Translations under genes and position numbers: made by a program
Source of the DNA: an uncultured Alphaproteobacteria bacterium
GTDB taxonomy: Bacteria; Pseudomonadota; Alphaproteobacteria; Caulobacterales; Caulobacteraceae
Assembly (NCBI GenBank): GCA_937920085.1
Contig: CALETE010000001.1
Location: 1-64,000, forward strand
DNA: 64,000 nucleotides
Direction of reading: 5' to 3'
Shown here: positions 15,256 through 24,114 of the stretch, in pieces
How the letters are laid out: each line of letters opens with the position of its first letter
Numbering within the stretch: position 1 is the first letter of the stretch
Notes under the pieces: generated by a model
What the model saw: the letters and a program-made list of their open reading frames with translations, nothing else
What the model was told of the DNA's origin: nothing
Databases searched by the model: none

Positions 15256-15723
15256 ATGGCCACCCCGCTGGATGCGCAGCCGCTTCCAGGCGCGGTGCTT
15301 TTTGCCTGTAACTTCAATCGTGTGCGTTCGCCCATGGCTGAGGCCCTGCTGCTGCGTGATTTTGGCGACCGGGTCTATGTGGACAGCTGTGGCGTCAAGC
15401 TCGATGCGCGGGGTGAGGATACTGGTCCCGTAGATCCCTTTGTTGCGGCGGTCATGGCTGAGGTCGGTTGCGATTTGTCTGGGCACCGGGCCAAGACCTT
15501 TGATGATCTCAATGCTGATGCTTTTGACCTGGTGATTTCGCTAACGCCGCAGGCACAACACAGGGCGGTTGAGATGACCCGGGGGCGGGCGGTCACCATC
15601 GAGTATTGGCCAACGCAGGATCCAACAGACGCCGATGGATCGCGGGAGGCCCGGTTGGCCAGTTATCGCGAGGTCAGGGACGCCTTGGCCGCTCACATTA
15701 TCCAAAGGTTTGGACGGCCCTGA
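15256..15723 (+). CDS. Low-molecular-weight protein-tyrosine phosphatase family protein
   Basis: The 155-residue protein has the P-loop C-N-F-N-R-V-R-S (Cys18, Arg24), the CX5R signature of LMW-PTP and related arsenate reductases, and an aspartate-proline pair (Q-D-P) near residue 120 for the general acid. The substrate cannot be inferred. Arsenate reductase is less likely because no ars gene is near. It is transcribed with UPF0262 ahead of infA. Confidence 0.85.
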   Translation: MATPLDAQPLPGAVLFACNFNRVRSPMAEALLLRDFGDRVYVDSCGVKLDARGEDTGPVDPFVAAVMAEVGCDLSGHRAKTFDDLNADAFDLVISLTPQAQHRAVEMTRGRAVTIEYWPTQDPTDADGSREARLASYREVRDALAAHIIQRFGRP

Positions 15724-15743
15724 GCCCTGAATTGCAAGACGTA

Positions 15744-15773
15744 TCGACCGAATGGGGGGGGCTGAGGTATAGA
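15744..15773 (+). promoter_or_regulatory. Possible infA promoter
   Basis: TCGACC and TATAGA are separated by 18 bases, about 75 bases before the infA start. The -35 differs from the consensus at two positions. Confidence 0.4.
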
Positions 15774-15849
15774 GGCGCACTTTTGATCGCGCAGGCTCCG
15801 ATTCAGGTCTGCAGCGAATGCGTTTTTGCCGACCTATTTTGGAGCCTCT

Positions 15850-16068
15850 ATGGCTAAAGAAGAACTCTTGGAATTTCCTGGGACCGTTAGCGAAGTCCTG
15901 CCCAATGCCACCTTCCGCGTGAAGTTGGAAAACGACCACGAGATCGTCGCCCACACGGCGGGCAAGATGCGTAAGAATCGCATTCGTGTTTCGGCCGGGG
16001 ACAAGGTTCTGGTGGAAATGACGCCCTATGACCTGACCAAGGGTCGCATTACCTTCCGCGTTCGCTGA
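15850..16068 (+). CDS. infA: Translation initiation factor IF-1
   Basis: The 72-residue protein is full-length IF-1, a single S1/OB domain that binds the 30S A site during initiation. Sequence reads M-A-K-E-E-L-L-E-F-x-G-x-V and ends D-L-T-K-G-R-I-T-F-R. The ATG at 15850 is preferred over 15826 because GGAG lies before it and the product matches the family length exactly. Confidence 0.97.
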   Translation: MAKEELLEFPGTVSEVLPNATFRVKLENDHEIVAHTAGKMRKNRIRVSAGDKVLVEMTPYDLTKGRITFRVR

Positions 16069-16076
16069 CTACGTCC

Positions 16077-16658
16077 ATGACCGCGTCGCGATTGGTGTTG
16101 GCTTCAGCAAGCCCGCGACGCTTGGACCTCTTGGCACAGATCGGGTTGCGACCTGATCTGGTGGCTGCCGCAGACCTTGACGAAACCCCGCTCCCTGACG
16201 AGACACCGCGTTTGCTTGCCCTCCGTTTGGCCAAGGCGAAGGCGGGTGCAATCGCTGCAATTCATAGTGATGCCTATGTGCTTGCTGCCGATACGGTGGT
16301 TGCGGTGGGACGTCGCGTCCTGCCTAAGGCCGAGACCAATGACGAGGTCCGGCAATGTTTGACCCTTATGTCGGGCCGGGCTCATCGGGTGCTCACAGGG
16401 GTTTGCGTCGTCGGGCCCGATGGGCGCACAGCCTCGCGGTTATCCGAAACGCGTCTCCACATGAAGCGGCTGACTGGCCAGGAAATCGAGGCCTATGTTT
16501 CCTGTCGTGAAGGCCTGGGTAAGGCCGGTGGCTATGGAATTCAGGGCCGGGCCGGGGCTTTTATCATGGCGCTTGAGGGGTCTTACACCGGGGTTGTCGG
16601 CCTTCCGGTCTATGAAACCTCGAACTTGCTGACGGGCCTGGGGTATCGCTCCGCATGA
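16077..16658 (+). CDS. maf: Maf-like nucleoside triphosphate pyrophosphatase
   Basis: The 193-residue protein has the Maf signature L-A-S-A-S-P-R-R at residues 8-15, A-A-D-T-V-V in the middle, and the K-A-G-G-Y-G-I-Q-G block. Maf proteins hydrolyse non-canonical or specific NTPs (dTTP, UTP, m7GTP depending on subgroup). It starts eight bases after infA, and its TGA overlaps the next ATG. Confidence 0.92.
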   Translation: MTASRLVLASASPRRLDLLAQIGLRPDLVAAADLDETPLPDETPRLLALRLAKAKAGAIAAIHSDAYVLAADTVVAVGRRVLPKAETNDEVRQCLTLMSGRAHRVLTGVCVVGPDGRTASRLSETRLHMKRLTGQEIEAYVSCREGLGKAGGYGIQGRAGAFIMALEGSYTGVVGLPVYETSNLLTGLGYRSA

Positions 16659-17695
16659 GTGAACGGTTTGCCTTTCTAGACCGCGGGATCGGTGAGGATC
16701 GCGGTGTCATCCTTCTGGATGGCCAGCCTGAGCGCCTGTTGATCCGGCGGCATGACGAGGATGCTTGCTTGCGGGTGGGCACCCGGTTGGCGGCCCGTGT
16801 GCGCAAGATCGAGCCCGCCTTTGCTTCGGCCTTTCTCGATCTCGGCGAAGGGCGGGAGGCGATGATGGCTTTCAAGCCGGAGTCACGGCCTGTCGAAGGA
16901 CAAACGCTCGATGTAGAAATCCGCACGGCACCTAGGCCGGGGAAACTGGCCACGGTCCGTGTCGTCGGCGAGGCTGCGGGCGATCCGCGTGTCCTAGCGG
17001 CCGCGCCAGATCTTGAGTCCCTGCTGTGTATGCTGGGCAAGTGTGACGAGGTGACACTGGGAAAAGAGGCTGGGCGGGTGGCAGACCTGGCCGAGGCTGA
17101 GGCTTTGGAAACCTTCCATTCCCTGCCGGGGGGCGGGAATTTGGCAATTGAGCCCACCCGCGCACTTGTGGCTGTTGATGTCGACCTGGGAGAGCGCAAG
17201 GGGCAGGACGCCAAGCGTATCAGCCGGCAAGCCAACATGACGGCCTTGAGCGAGACCGCACGGCTTCTGCGCCTGAAGGGCCTTGGTGGCATTGTGATCA
17301 TTGATCTCGTCGGGCGGGGGCACGATGCCCATGCCCTGCTGGCTGCCGCCCGGTTGGCCTTTGCACCGGATAATCCAGGGGTTTCAATTGGTGCCGTCGG
17401 CCGATTTGGTACGATGGAGTTGTTAATTCCACGACGGGACCGAAGCGTAAGGGATGTCTTGTTAGATGCAGAGGGCAAACTGACCGATCAGACCTTGGCA
17501 CTACGTCTGGTGCGTCTGGCCCTTGCGGAAGCCTTAAGTAATCCGGGAGGGCGGCTGGTTGCCAAGGCTGAGCCAGCCATTGTCGCCGAGGCACAAGGCC
17601 TGTTCAGCGCCTTGCGTGAGAAGGTTGGTGGACGGGTGACCCTTGCCGCCCAAGAGGGCTGGGGGCGGACAAAAATGCAGGTGGTGCCAGCATGA
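16655..17695 (+). CDS. Short ribonuclease E/G family protein
   Basis: The 346-residue protein has an S1-like N-terminal half (R-V-x-x-I-x-P-x-F-x-x-A-F-L-D-L-G) and the catalytic DNase-I-like part. The two metal-binding aspartate sites are visible as A-L-V-A-V-D-V-D and G-G-I-V-I-I-D-L. It ends before the zinc-link CPxCxG and lacks the large C-terminal scaffold of RNase E. Such short forms beside maf and yacG are usual in this class. The exact RNA target is unknown. Confidence 0.8.
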   Translation: MSERFAFLDRGIGEDRGVILLDGQPERLLIRRHDEDACLRVGTRLAARVRKIEPAFASAFLDLGEGREAMMAFKPESRPVEGQTLDVEIRTAPRPGKLATVRVVGEAAGDPRVLAAAPDLESLLCMLGKCDEVTLGKEAGRVADLAEAEALETFHSLPGGGNLAIEPTRALVAVDVDLGERKGQDAKRISRQANMTALSETARLLRLKGLGGIVIIDLVGRGHDAHALLAAARLAFAPDNPGVSIGAVGRFGTMELLIPRRDRSVRDVLLDAEGKLTDQTLALRLVRLALAEALSNPGGRLVAKAEPAIVAEAQGLFSALREKVGGRVTLAAQEGWGRTKMQVVPA

Positions 17696-17865
17696 AAAAG
17701 GTCACTTGCCCCATGTGTCGACACGCGCCGACCGCGGATTACGCGCCCTTCTGCTCCCGTCGTTGCGCCAATCTCGATCTGCAGAAGTGGCTGACGGGAA
17801 GCTATGTCTTGCCCGTGAACGAGGATGACAACGCAAAGATCGATGGTGAGGAAGACGAATCCTGA
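17692..17865 (+). CDS. yacG: DNA gyrase inhibitor YacG
   Basis: A 57-residue zinc protein: C-P-M-C and C-S-R-R-C supply the four zinc-binding cysteines, followed by A-N-L-D-L-Q-K-W-L and an acidic tail. YacG binds GyrB and blocks DNA binding by gyrase. It overlaps the ribonuclease gene by four bases (ATGA), as is typical for the maf-RNase-yacG block. Confidence 0.9.
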   Translation: MKKVTCPMCRHAPTADYAPFCSRRCANLDLQKWLTGSYVLPVNEDDNAKIDGEEDES

Positions 17866-17876
17866 CCTTCGGTCGC

Positions 17877-17905
17877 TGGACAGAGGGCCGACCCTCTTTT
17901 ATAGA
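17877..17905 (+). promoter_or_regulatory. tRNA-Phe promoter overlapping a terminator hairpin
   Basis: TGGACA (17877-17882) and TATAGA (17900-17905) are 17 bases apart, with one mismatch from consensus in each hexamer. The spacer itself is AGAGGG-CCGA-CCCTCT followed by TTTT, a small rho-independent terminator for the infA-yacG block. The same bases thus end one unit and start the next. Confidence 0.6.
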
Positions 17906-17930
17906 CACGCCTCCCGCGTCGGCGGGCTAG

Positions 17931-18006
17931 GCCTGGGTAGCTCAGTTGGTAGAGCAGCGGATTGAAAATCCGCGTGTCGGTGGTTCGAATCCGCCCCCAG
18001 GCACCA
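17931..18006 (+). tRNA. tRNA-Phe(GAA)
   Basis: Acceptor GCCTGGG pairs with CCCAGGC; anticodon loop TTGAAAA gives GAA; T arm GGTGG-TTCGAAT-CCGCC; CCA encoded. Promoter at 17877-17905. Confidence 0.96.
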
Positions 18007-18094
18007 TTCTTTCCCTACGTCTCTGCTTGTATTGACCTCAATCCTCGCGCCACATTGGTTTGACGGGGCACCAGTTCCCGTGGGGAGCCTGGAC

Positions 18095-21000
18095 ATGACA
18101 GCTATCAAGCGCCTGCTTATTGCCAATCGCGGCGAGATCGCCATCCGCATCGCCCGATCGGCGCAGGAGCTGGGACTCACCGCCGTGGCTGTGTTCTCTG
18201 AAGATGATGGGACGTCGCTTCATCGGCGTTTGGCTGACGAGAGCATCGGCCTGAAGGGTGTTGGGCCGCGGGCCTACCTCGACATTGACGCCATGGTGGC
18301 TGCGGCCCTGGACGCTAAGTGCGATGCCGTTCACCCAGGTTATGGCTTCCTGGCTGAAAATGCAGGATTTGCCAGGGCGTGCGCGAAGGCGGGGCTGATC
18401 TTTGTCGGGCCTGATCCCGAAACCCTGGACCTGTTCGGGGATAAGGCCCTGGCCCGCGAGTTGGCCGCCAGTCTTGGGGTTCCTGTCGCGCCGGCAACTG
18501 CGGGCGGGGTGAGCTTGGATGATGTCCGCGCCTTCAGGGCCGAACTCGGCGCAGATATCATGATCAAAGCGGTTGCTGGGGGCGGTGGTCGCGGTATGCG
18601 CGCCGTTCTGGCGGCTGATGACCCTTCGGACGCCTACGATATCTGCGCCCGTGAGGCGGAAGGTGCTTTTGGGGACGGGCGGCTGTTTGCGGAACGATTT
18701 GTTCGCTCAGCCCGCCATATCGAGGTTCAGATCCTCGGTGACGGGCTCGATGCCGTCGCGATCCATACGCGCGAATGTTCTCTTCAGCGGCGAAACCAGA
18801 AAATTATCGAAGTTGCACCGGCTCCAAACCTCTCTGACGCCATGAGAGATCGCCTGAGAATCGCAGCGATAGCCTTGGCAAAGGCGACCCATGTGCGAGG
18901 TCTAGCAACCTTCGAGTTTCTGCTCGATACATCAGATGACGAGACCCTGATTTTCATCGAGGCCAATCCCCGGCTTCAGGTGGAGCATACAGTAACCGAG
19001 GCGGTCACAGGGCTTGATCTGGTTCAGCTACAGCTTGCCATAGCGGCGGGGGCTCAACTGAACGACCTTGGGCTAGCCGATGGACCGCCGGCAGCCTTGG
19101 GTTATGCCATCGAATTGAGGGTCAACCTTGAAACACTTGGGGCCGATGGTGCTCTGGTCAGCACGGCGGGAGCCATAATCACTCAGTATGAGCCACCAAG
19201 CGGTCCTGGGATCCGGGTGGATGGATATGGATATGGGGGGTACCGCACGAATCCATCGTTTGACTCCCTGATCGCCAAACTGATCGTCCATAGTTCTGCA
19301 AATGACTTTGACATTGCGACAGCCAAGGCCCGTCGTGCGGCCGCTGAATTCCGAATTTCCGGGCCCGCCACTAATCTCGGCTTGCTACAGGCCCTGCTTG
19401 AGCGACCAGAAGTGCGGTCTGCGATTGCGACCACAGGCTTTATTGAGGCCAATTTGGTGGACCTGGCGGCCCGGGCCTCTGAACTGACACCCAAAGTCAT
19501 TGATGGCCAAGACCAGGCTGAAATTTCGCATGCCAAGGTGATCAGCGGACCGCCGGGGACCGTTTCAAGCCCATCACCCATGCGCGCAACGCTTGTTGGT
19601 TTTGAGGTGGGCGAAGGTGATCTTGTCCGGATGGGACAGACCGTTGCTGTGCTCGAAGCCATGAAAATGCAGCACATTGTTACGGCAAGCCAAGGCGGGA
19701 TTGTGCGCCTGCTCGGCGCCGCACCGGGCGATGTCGTCGATGAGAATCAGTCCCTGATCTTTATTGAGCCGGGCCATCAGACCGATGAGATTGTGACCCA
19801 TACCGAGGTCGACCTCGATATGATCCGTCCTGATCTGGCGTCGGTTCTGGCCCGCCAAGCCTTAACTCTGGACGAAAACCGCCCTGACGCCGTCGCGCGT
19901 CGGCGCAAGACGGGGCAACGCACAGCACGGGAGAATCTCAGCGACCTTTTTGATCCCGGTAGTTTCAATGAATACGGTGCCCTGGCTATTGCTGCACAGA
20001 AGCGCCGCCGCTCGTTAGAGGATCTGAGGACCAATACCCCAGCCGACGGGATTATTACGGGTGTAGGGGAGGTGAATGGGAGCCTGTTTTCCCCCGAAAC
20101 GGCGAGGTGTGTGGGCTTGGCTTATGACTTCAGTGTTCTTGCGGGCACGCAGGGTCATTTCAGCCACAAGAAGACCGACCGAATCCTCGAGTTCGCAGAA
20201 CACTGGAAGACACCGATAGTCTGGTTCACAGAAGGTGGCGGTGGGCGACCAGGCGATGTTGATGTCACGACAGGTGCATCTTCGCTCGACACGACTAGCT
20301 TCACGACCTTTGCACGGCTTTCGGGCAATGCTCCACGCATCGCAGTGAATTCTGGTCGATGTTTTGCTGGGAACGCCGTATTTTTTGGGTGCGCAGATAT
20401 TACCATCGCGACGCGGTATTCCAACATTGGTCTCGGAGGCCCGGCAATGGTGGAAGGCGGAGGCTTGGGGGTTTTCACCGCAGATGAGATCGGTCCGTCT
20501 GAGGTCCAGTGGAAGAATGGGGTCTTAGACTTATTGGTCGAGGATGAAGCCGAGGCGGTTGCCGCCACCAAAAAGATACTTTCCTGCTTCCAGGGATCGC
20601 TTCCCACATGGTCTTGCGCCGATCAGCGCGCTTTGAGGCACCTGATCCCAGAAAACCGGGTCCGCATTTATGACATTAAGGCGGTGATCGAGACCTTAGC
20701 CGACGACGGCAGTTGGATTGAGCTGCGCGGCGGATATGGCCAGGGCATGATCACAGGCTTCTTGCGCATTGAGGGGCGGCCCATGGGGGTTATCGCCAAT
20801 GACCCCCGATTCCTTGGCGGTGCCATTGATGGGGAGGGCGGAGAAAAGGCCGGGCGCTTCATGCAAATGTGCGATGCCTTCGGCGTGCCCATTCTATCCT
20901 TATGCGACACTCCTGGCTTCATGGTTGGGCCAGACAGTGAGAAAGGTGCTGGTGTACGTCGGGGCGCTCGCATGTTCGTGGTCGGTGCGTCCTTGCGCGT

Positions 21001-21376
21001 GCCCTTCTTCACGGTAGTCCTGCGAAAGGGCTACGGCCTTGGGGCTCAGGCTATGTCTGCCGGAGACTTTTCCGCGCCTGCCATGATTGTTGCCTGGCCG
21101 ACCGCAGAGTTCGGACCAATGGGCCTAGAAGGGGCGGTGCGTCTTGGCTATCGCAAAGAGCTGGAAGCTGAACCCGACCTTGATAAGCGACAGGCCCTGT
21201 TCGACGCGCGACTTGCCCGAATGTACGAAGCAGGCAAGGCGGTGTCTGTGGCTGAAGTTTTAGAAATTGACGCTGTGATTGATCCAAAGGACACCCGCGC
21301 TTGGCTGAGCCGTGGATTAAAAGCATGTCCGATCGATCTTCGCGCTTCGCGACGATCCTATGTCGATGTTTGGTAA
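18095..21376 (+). CDS. Fused biotin-dependent acyl-CoA carboxylase (BC-BCCP-CT)
   Basis: One 1093-residue chain holds all three parts of a biotin-dependent carboxylase. Biotin carboxylase is N-terminal (L-I-A-N-R-G-E-I-A-I-R near residue 6; ATP-grasp G-G-G-G-R-G-M-R near 165). The biotinyl domain has E-A-M-K-M-Q with Lys524. The carboxyltransferase pair occupies about 570-1093 (L-F-D-P-G-S-F-N-E-Y-G, G-G-G-G-R-P-G-D, and a CT-alpha half ending near the C terminus). The substrate (acetyl-, propionyl- or other acyl-CoA) cannot be told. ATG 18095 begins the conserved sequence; 18032 is an upstream alternative. Confidence 0.88.
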   Translation: MTAIKRLLIANRGEIAIRIARSAQELGLTAVAVFSEDDGTSLHRRLADESIGLKGVGPRAYLDIDAMVAAALDAKCDAVHPGYGFLAENAGFARACAKAGLIFVGPDPETLDLFGDKALARELAASLGVPVAPATAGGVSLDDVRAFRAELGADIMIKAVAGGGGRGMRAVLAADDPSDAYDICAREAEGAFGDGRLFAERFVRSARHIEVQILGDGLDAVAIHTRECSLQRRNQKIIEVAPAPNLSDAMRDRLRIAAIALAKATHVRGLATFEFLLDTSDDETLIFIEANPRLQVEHTVTEAVTGLDLVQLQLAIAAGAQLNDLGLADGPPAALGYAIELRVNLETLGADGALVSTAGAIITQYEPPSGPGIRVDGYGYGGYRTNPSFDSLIAKLIVHSSANDFDIATAKARRAAAEFRISGPATNLGLLQALLERPEVRSAIATTGFIEANLVDLAARASELTPKVIDGQDQAEISHAKVISGPPGTVSSPSPMRATLVGFEVGEGDLVRMGQTVAVLEAMKMQHIVTASQGGIVRLLGAAPGDVVDENQSLIFIEPGHQTDEIVTHTEVDLDMIRPDLASVLARQALTLDENRPDAVARRRKTGQRTARENLSDLFDPGSFNEYGALAIAAQKRRRSLEDLRTNTPADGIITGVGEVNGSLFSPETARCVGLAYDFSVLAGTQGHFSHKKTDRILEFAEHWKTPIVWFTEGGGGRPGDVDVTTGASSLDTTSFTTFARLSGNAPRIAVNSGRCFAGNAVFFGCADITIATRYSNIGLGGPAMVEGGGLGVFTADEIGPSEVQWKNGVLDLLVEDEAEAVAATKKILSCFQGSLPTWSCADQRALRHLIPENRVRIYDIKAVIETLADDGSWIELRGGYGQGMITGFLRIEGRPMGVIANDPRFLGGAIDGEGGEKAGRFMQMCDAFGVPILSLCDTPGFMVGPDSEKGAGVRRGARMFVVGASLRVPFFTVVLRKGYGLGAQAMSAGDFSAPAMIVAWPTAEFGPMGLEGAVRLGYRKELEAEPDLDKRQALFDARLARMYEAGKAVSVAEVLEIDAVIDPKDTRAWLSRGLKACPIDLRASRRSYVDVW

Positions 21377-21903
21377 ACCGGCTAGGCGTCGAGGCATGCG
21401 AAAATTTGTGCTGCAAATTTGAGCGATGAGCTTGATAGAACCCTTCTACTGCCTATCTCCAATCATTCTCAAACTTCGATTTTCCCGCCCATATTTGCTG
21501 CGCTGCAGAGGATTTGAGGGGTGATTTTAACGTTTTCCCCCGCTCAGAAGGGGAAATATTGTTGTGCAATGCAGCAATTGATCGAGGTCCGTCGCAAAAC
21601 CTTGGCACGATCCCTCCCTAAGCCCCCTTGACCACTTCAAAAGGGATTGCCAAAGGACTTCTGCCGCCCGACTAACAAAGCGGTAAGACTCTTTTCTCCC
21701 TGCGGGGGGCAAGGTCTGGCTCCTGAAGGGATGCGTCTTCACTGCTGAGTGAAAACGATGCCAAGATGGAGTTGGCGACTACCGCTTCGGTGCAACGGAC
21801 AGGAAACTGAACGTCGCAGCAGGCAAAATTCACTAGGGAAGAGACGCTCTGGCGCGACGACCCTCGGCCCAAACGTGCGAGACCAAGCAGGAACTGGCGA
21901 CAG
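21377..21903. other. 527-base intergenic region before exbB
   Basis: I see no credible gene. There is a short inverted repeat TTCACT-GCTG-AGTGAA near 21738-21753 and a CCCC/GGGG pairing near 21537-21554. No clear Fur-type site and no convincing promoter could be assigned by eye. The exbB mRNA probably has a long leader. Confidence 0.5.
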
Positions 21904-22812
21904 ATGCTCGATATTAAACGAACCACTCCTTTCATCGCGCTCCTCGGCGCCATTGCGCTCATGAGCAGCGCCCCGGCTTTTGCCGCGGACCCCGCTCCAG
22001 CTGCTCCGGCCGCTGCTGACGCTGCTGCTCCGGCCGCTGCTGATGCCGCCGCCCCGGCCGCTGCTGCACCGGCTGCTGACGCTGCCGCACCTACGGAAGA
22101 TCTTCCGCCCCAAATGAAGAACGCTGGTAAGGCTGGCGTCTTCCAAATGATCTTGGATGCCGACCCAGTCGTTCAAACGGTTATGGCTGGCCTTCTGCTC
22201 TGCTCGGTTCTGTCCTGGGCAATTCTGGTGACCAAGTCGCTAGAGTTCAACACCCTGAACAAGACCGCGACGGCGTTCCTGGAAGCCTTCCGCAGCGTCA
22301 AAACGATCAATGAAATTGGTCGCACAGCGACGTCGGAAGAGTTCGAGGGCAATCCGCTGGCCGATATGGCCGCTGCGGCTGCTCAAGAAGTCGAACTGTC
22401 CCGTCAAGCGGGCCTTTCGGTCGGTGGTGAACACCGCGACTCGACGCAACACCGCGCCGAAGCCGCCGTTTCCGCTGTCCAGGCCTCGCTGGGTACTCGC
22501 CTGTCGAGCGGCATGCAGTTCTTGGCCTCCGTGGGTTCGTCGGGTCCGTTCATCGGTCTGTTCGGTACCGTTTACGGCATCATGAACTCCTTCATCGGTA
22601 TTGCGAACACCAACACGACCAACCTGGCCGTCGTGGCTCCCGGCATCGCCGAAGCGCTTCTGGCTACCGGCATCGGTCTCTTCACCGCTATTCCGTCGGT
22701 TATCTTCTATAACTACTTCCAGACCCGCATCTCGGCTCTGGGTGCTCGCTCGGAAGGCTTCGTTTCTGAACTGATGAACGCCGTTTCCCGCCAGCTCGAC
22801 AAAGGGGCCTAA
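21904..22812 (+). CDS. exbB: ExbB/MotA-TolQ family proton channel protein
   Basis: The 302-residue protein starts with a signal peptide (A-L-M-S-S-A-P-A-F-A-A) and a low-complexity Ala/Pro/Asp repeat (about residues 28-65). Three membrane segments follow, including the conserved channel block L-A-S-V-G-S-S-G-P-F-I-G-L-F-G-T-V-x-G-I and A-P-G-I-A-E-A-L-L-A-T. It energises TonB with ExbD in the inner membrane. The Ala-rich N-terminal extension is longer than in E. coli ExbB but usual in Caulobacterales. Confidence 0.93.
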   Translation: MLDIKRTTPFIALLGAIALMSSAPAFAADPAPAAPAAADAAAPAAADAAAPAAAAPAADAAAPTEDLPPQMKNAGKAGVFQMILDADPVVQTVMAGLLLCSVLSWAILVTKSLEFNTLNKTATAFLEAFRSVKTINEIGRTATSEEFEGNPLADMAAAAAQEVELSRQAGLSVGGEHRDSTQHRAEAAVSAVQASLGTRLSSGMQFLASVGSSGPFIGLFGTVYGIMNSFIGIANTNTTNLAVVAPGIAEALLATGIGLFTAIPSVIFYNYFQTRISALGARSEGFVSELMNAVSRQLDKGA

Positions 22813-22817
22813 ACCAG

Positions 22818-23270
22818 ATGGGTGCCAAACTCTCAGGCTCTGGGGGTGGCAAGTACGCGGTTGAAGCGAACAGCGAGATCAATGTAACGCCCTTCGTGGA
22901 CGTCATGCTGGTCCTTCTGATCATCTTCATGGTGGCGGCTCCAATGGCAGCCGTCACCGTCAAGGTGGAACTCGCGCCAGCTGTTGCGAAGCCGTCGAAG
23001 TCGAACCCTCCCAAGCCGGTCTATATTTCGATCCAACCTTCGGGACGGATTTTTATCGGGGACTCTCCTACCGAACTGGCCTCCCTGGGTGATGATATGC
23101 GCACCCTGCTGGGCAGTCGGCGGAACCCGACGGGCGAGCGGATTTACATCCGTGCGGACAAGGACGTGGTCTATGGCGACTTCATGGGCGTTATGAACAT
23201 GCTGCAGGACAATGGTTTCTACAGCGTGGCCCTGGTCGGCAAAGATGACAATAAACCGGGGGCAAAGTGA
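22818..23270 (+). CDS. exbD: ExbD/TolR family protein
   Basis: The 150-residue protein has a short cytoplasmic start, then I-N-V-T-P-F-V-D-V-M-L-V-L-L-I-I-F-M, where the Asp in the membrane segment carries protons, and a periplasmic domain. It lies five bases after exbB and three before tonB, so one operon. It couples the proton gradient to TonB for outer-membrane transport. Confidence 0.94.
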   Translation: MGAKLSGSGGGKYAVEANSEINVTPFVDVMLVLLIIFMVAAPMAAVTVKVELAPAVAKPSKSNPPKPVYISIQPSGRIFIGDSPTELASLGDDMRTLLGSRRNPTGERIYIRADKDVVYGDFMGVMNMLQDNGFYSVALVGKDDNKPGAK

Positions 23271-23273
23271 CGC

Positions 23274-23969
23274 ATGGCTGAAGACGCGACATTTGTGCAT
23301 CACAACCCGTTTGATGCGCCCAAGCCTAAGTCGTCGGGAGCCCTTGGCATTGCTTTGATCATTGCGATCCTTGCTCACGCCATTGTCGGCTACATCATCT
23401 ACAAGAAGAAGTTCGAGCTTAAGATGAAATCTTACTCGGACGACGTGACTGACGTTCAGATGATTAAGCCGGTGGCCAAACCTCCGCCACCTCCGCCGCC
23501 GCCACCACCGAATACGCCGCCGCCGCCGCCGCCAAAGCTGCAGCCACGGCCTCCGGTGAATGTGCCAGCGGATATCCCGACCATCCCGCCTTTGCCGGTC
23601 CCTCCGGTGGAAAAGCACATTGATGAGCCGAAGCCACCAGCGCCTGCGCCGGAAGTCAAAAGGCCGTCAGTGATTTCGCAACCTGACTGGGCACGTCGCC
23701 CTTCTGGTGAAGATATTGCTCGGTACTATCCTGATCGGGCGCAACGGATGAGTGTTGAAGGCCGCGCGACAATTAGTTGCACGGTCACAGCGAAGGGAAC
23801 CCTGGAAGGGTGTTCCGTGGTCTCAGAGGAACCTGCTGATCAGGAATTCGGCTCTGCCGCCATGCGGATGAGCAAGCTCTTCAAGATGAAACCTAAGTCT
23901 TTGGATGGTGCCCCCGTTGACGGTGGTACGGTTCGGATTCCCTTGCGGTTTACTCTGCCTAAGGATTGA
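23274..23969 (+). CDS. tonB: TonB family protein
   Basis: The 231-residue protein has one N-terminal membrane segment (A-L-I-I-A-I-L-A-H-A-I-V-G-Y-I-I), a Pro-rich periplasm-spanning linker (about 65-125, with long runs of Pro) and the C-terminal TonB domain (Y-P-x-R-A-Q-R-M-S-V-E-G, then V-x-x-K-G-T-L-E-G-C). It passes energy to TonB-dependent receptors. Third gene of the exbB-exbD-tonB operon, with a terminator downstream. Confidence 0.93.
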   Translation: MAEDATFVHHNPFDAPKPKSSGALGIALIIAILAHAIVGYIIYKKKFELKMKSYSDDVTDVQMIKPVAKPPPPPPPPPPNTPPPPPPKLQPRPPVNVPADIPTIPPLPVPPVEKHIDEPKPPAPAPEVKRPSVISQPDWARRPSGEDIARYYPDRAQRMSVEGRATISCTVTAKGTLEGCSVVSEEPADQEFGSAAMRMSKLFKMKPKSLDGAPVDGGTVRIPLRFTLPKD

Positions 23970-24006
23970 TGCGCGAGCATAGGATTTAGGCGATCGTTAT
24001 GAATTG

Positions 24007-24035
24007 GCCCCGGAGGTTCGCTTCCGGGGCTTTTT
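24007..24035 (+). terminator. Terminator of the exbB-exbD-tonB operon
   Basis: GCCCCGGA-GGTTCGCT-TCCGGGGC followed by TTTTT forms a clear rho-independent terminator about 40 bases after the tonB stop. Confidence 0.85.
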
Positions 24036-24069
24036 CTTTGGGGAAATTCCTAGCCGTCGCAGTCCCGAC

Positions 24070-24098
24070 TTGATCGGGAGGCGGCGCGCGACTAGAAC
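24070..24098 (+). promoter_or_regulatory. Promoter of tRNA-His
   Basis: TTGATC and TAGAAC are separated by exactly 17 bases; the expected start lies about ten bases before the tRNA. Confidence 0.6.
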
Positions 24099-24114
24099 CC
24101 TCGTCTCGCGATAG

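Noticed and set aside
21600..21625. Sigma-54-type promoter (TGGCAC) before exbB
   Set aside because: The TGGCAC word is not followed by TTGC at the needed spacing.
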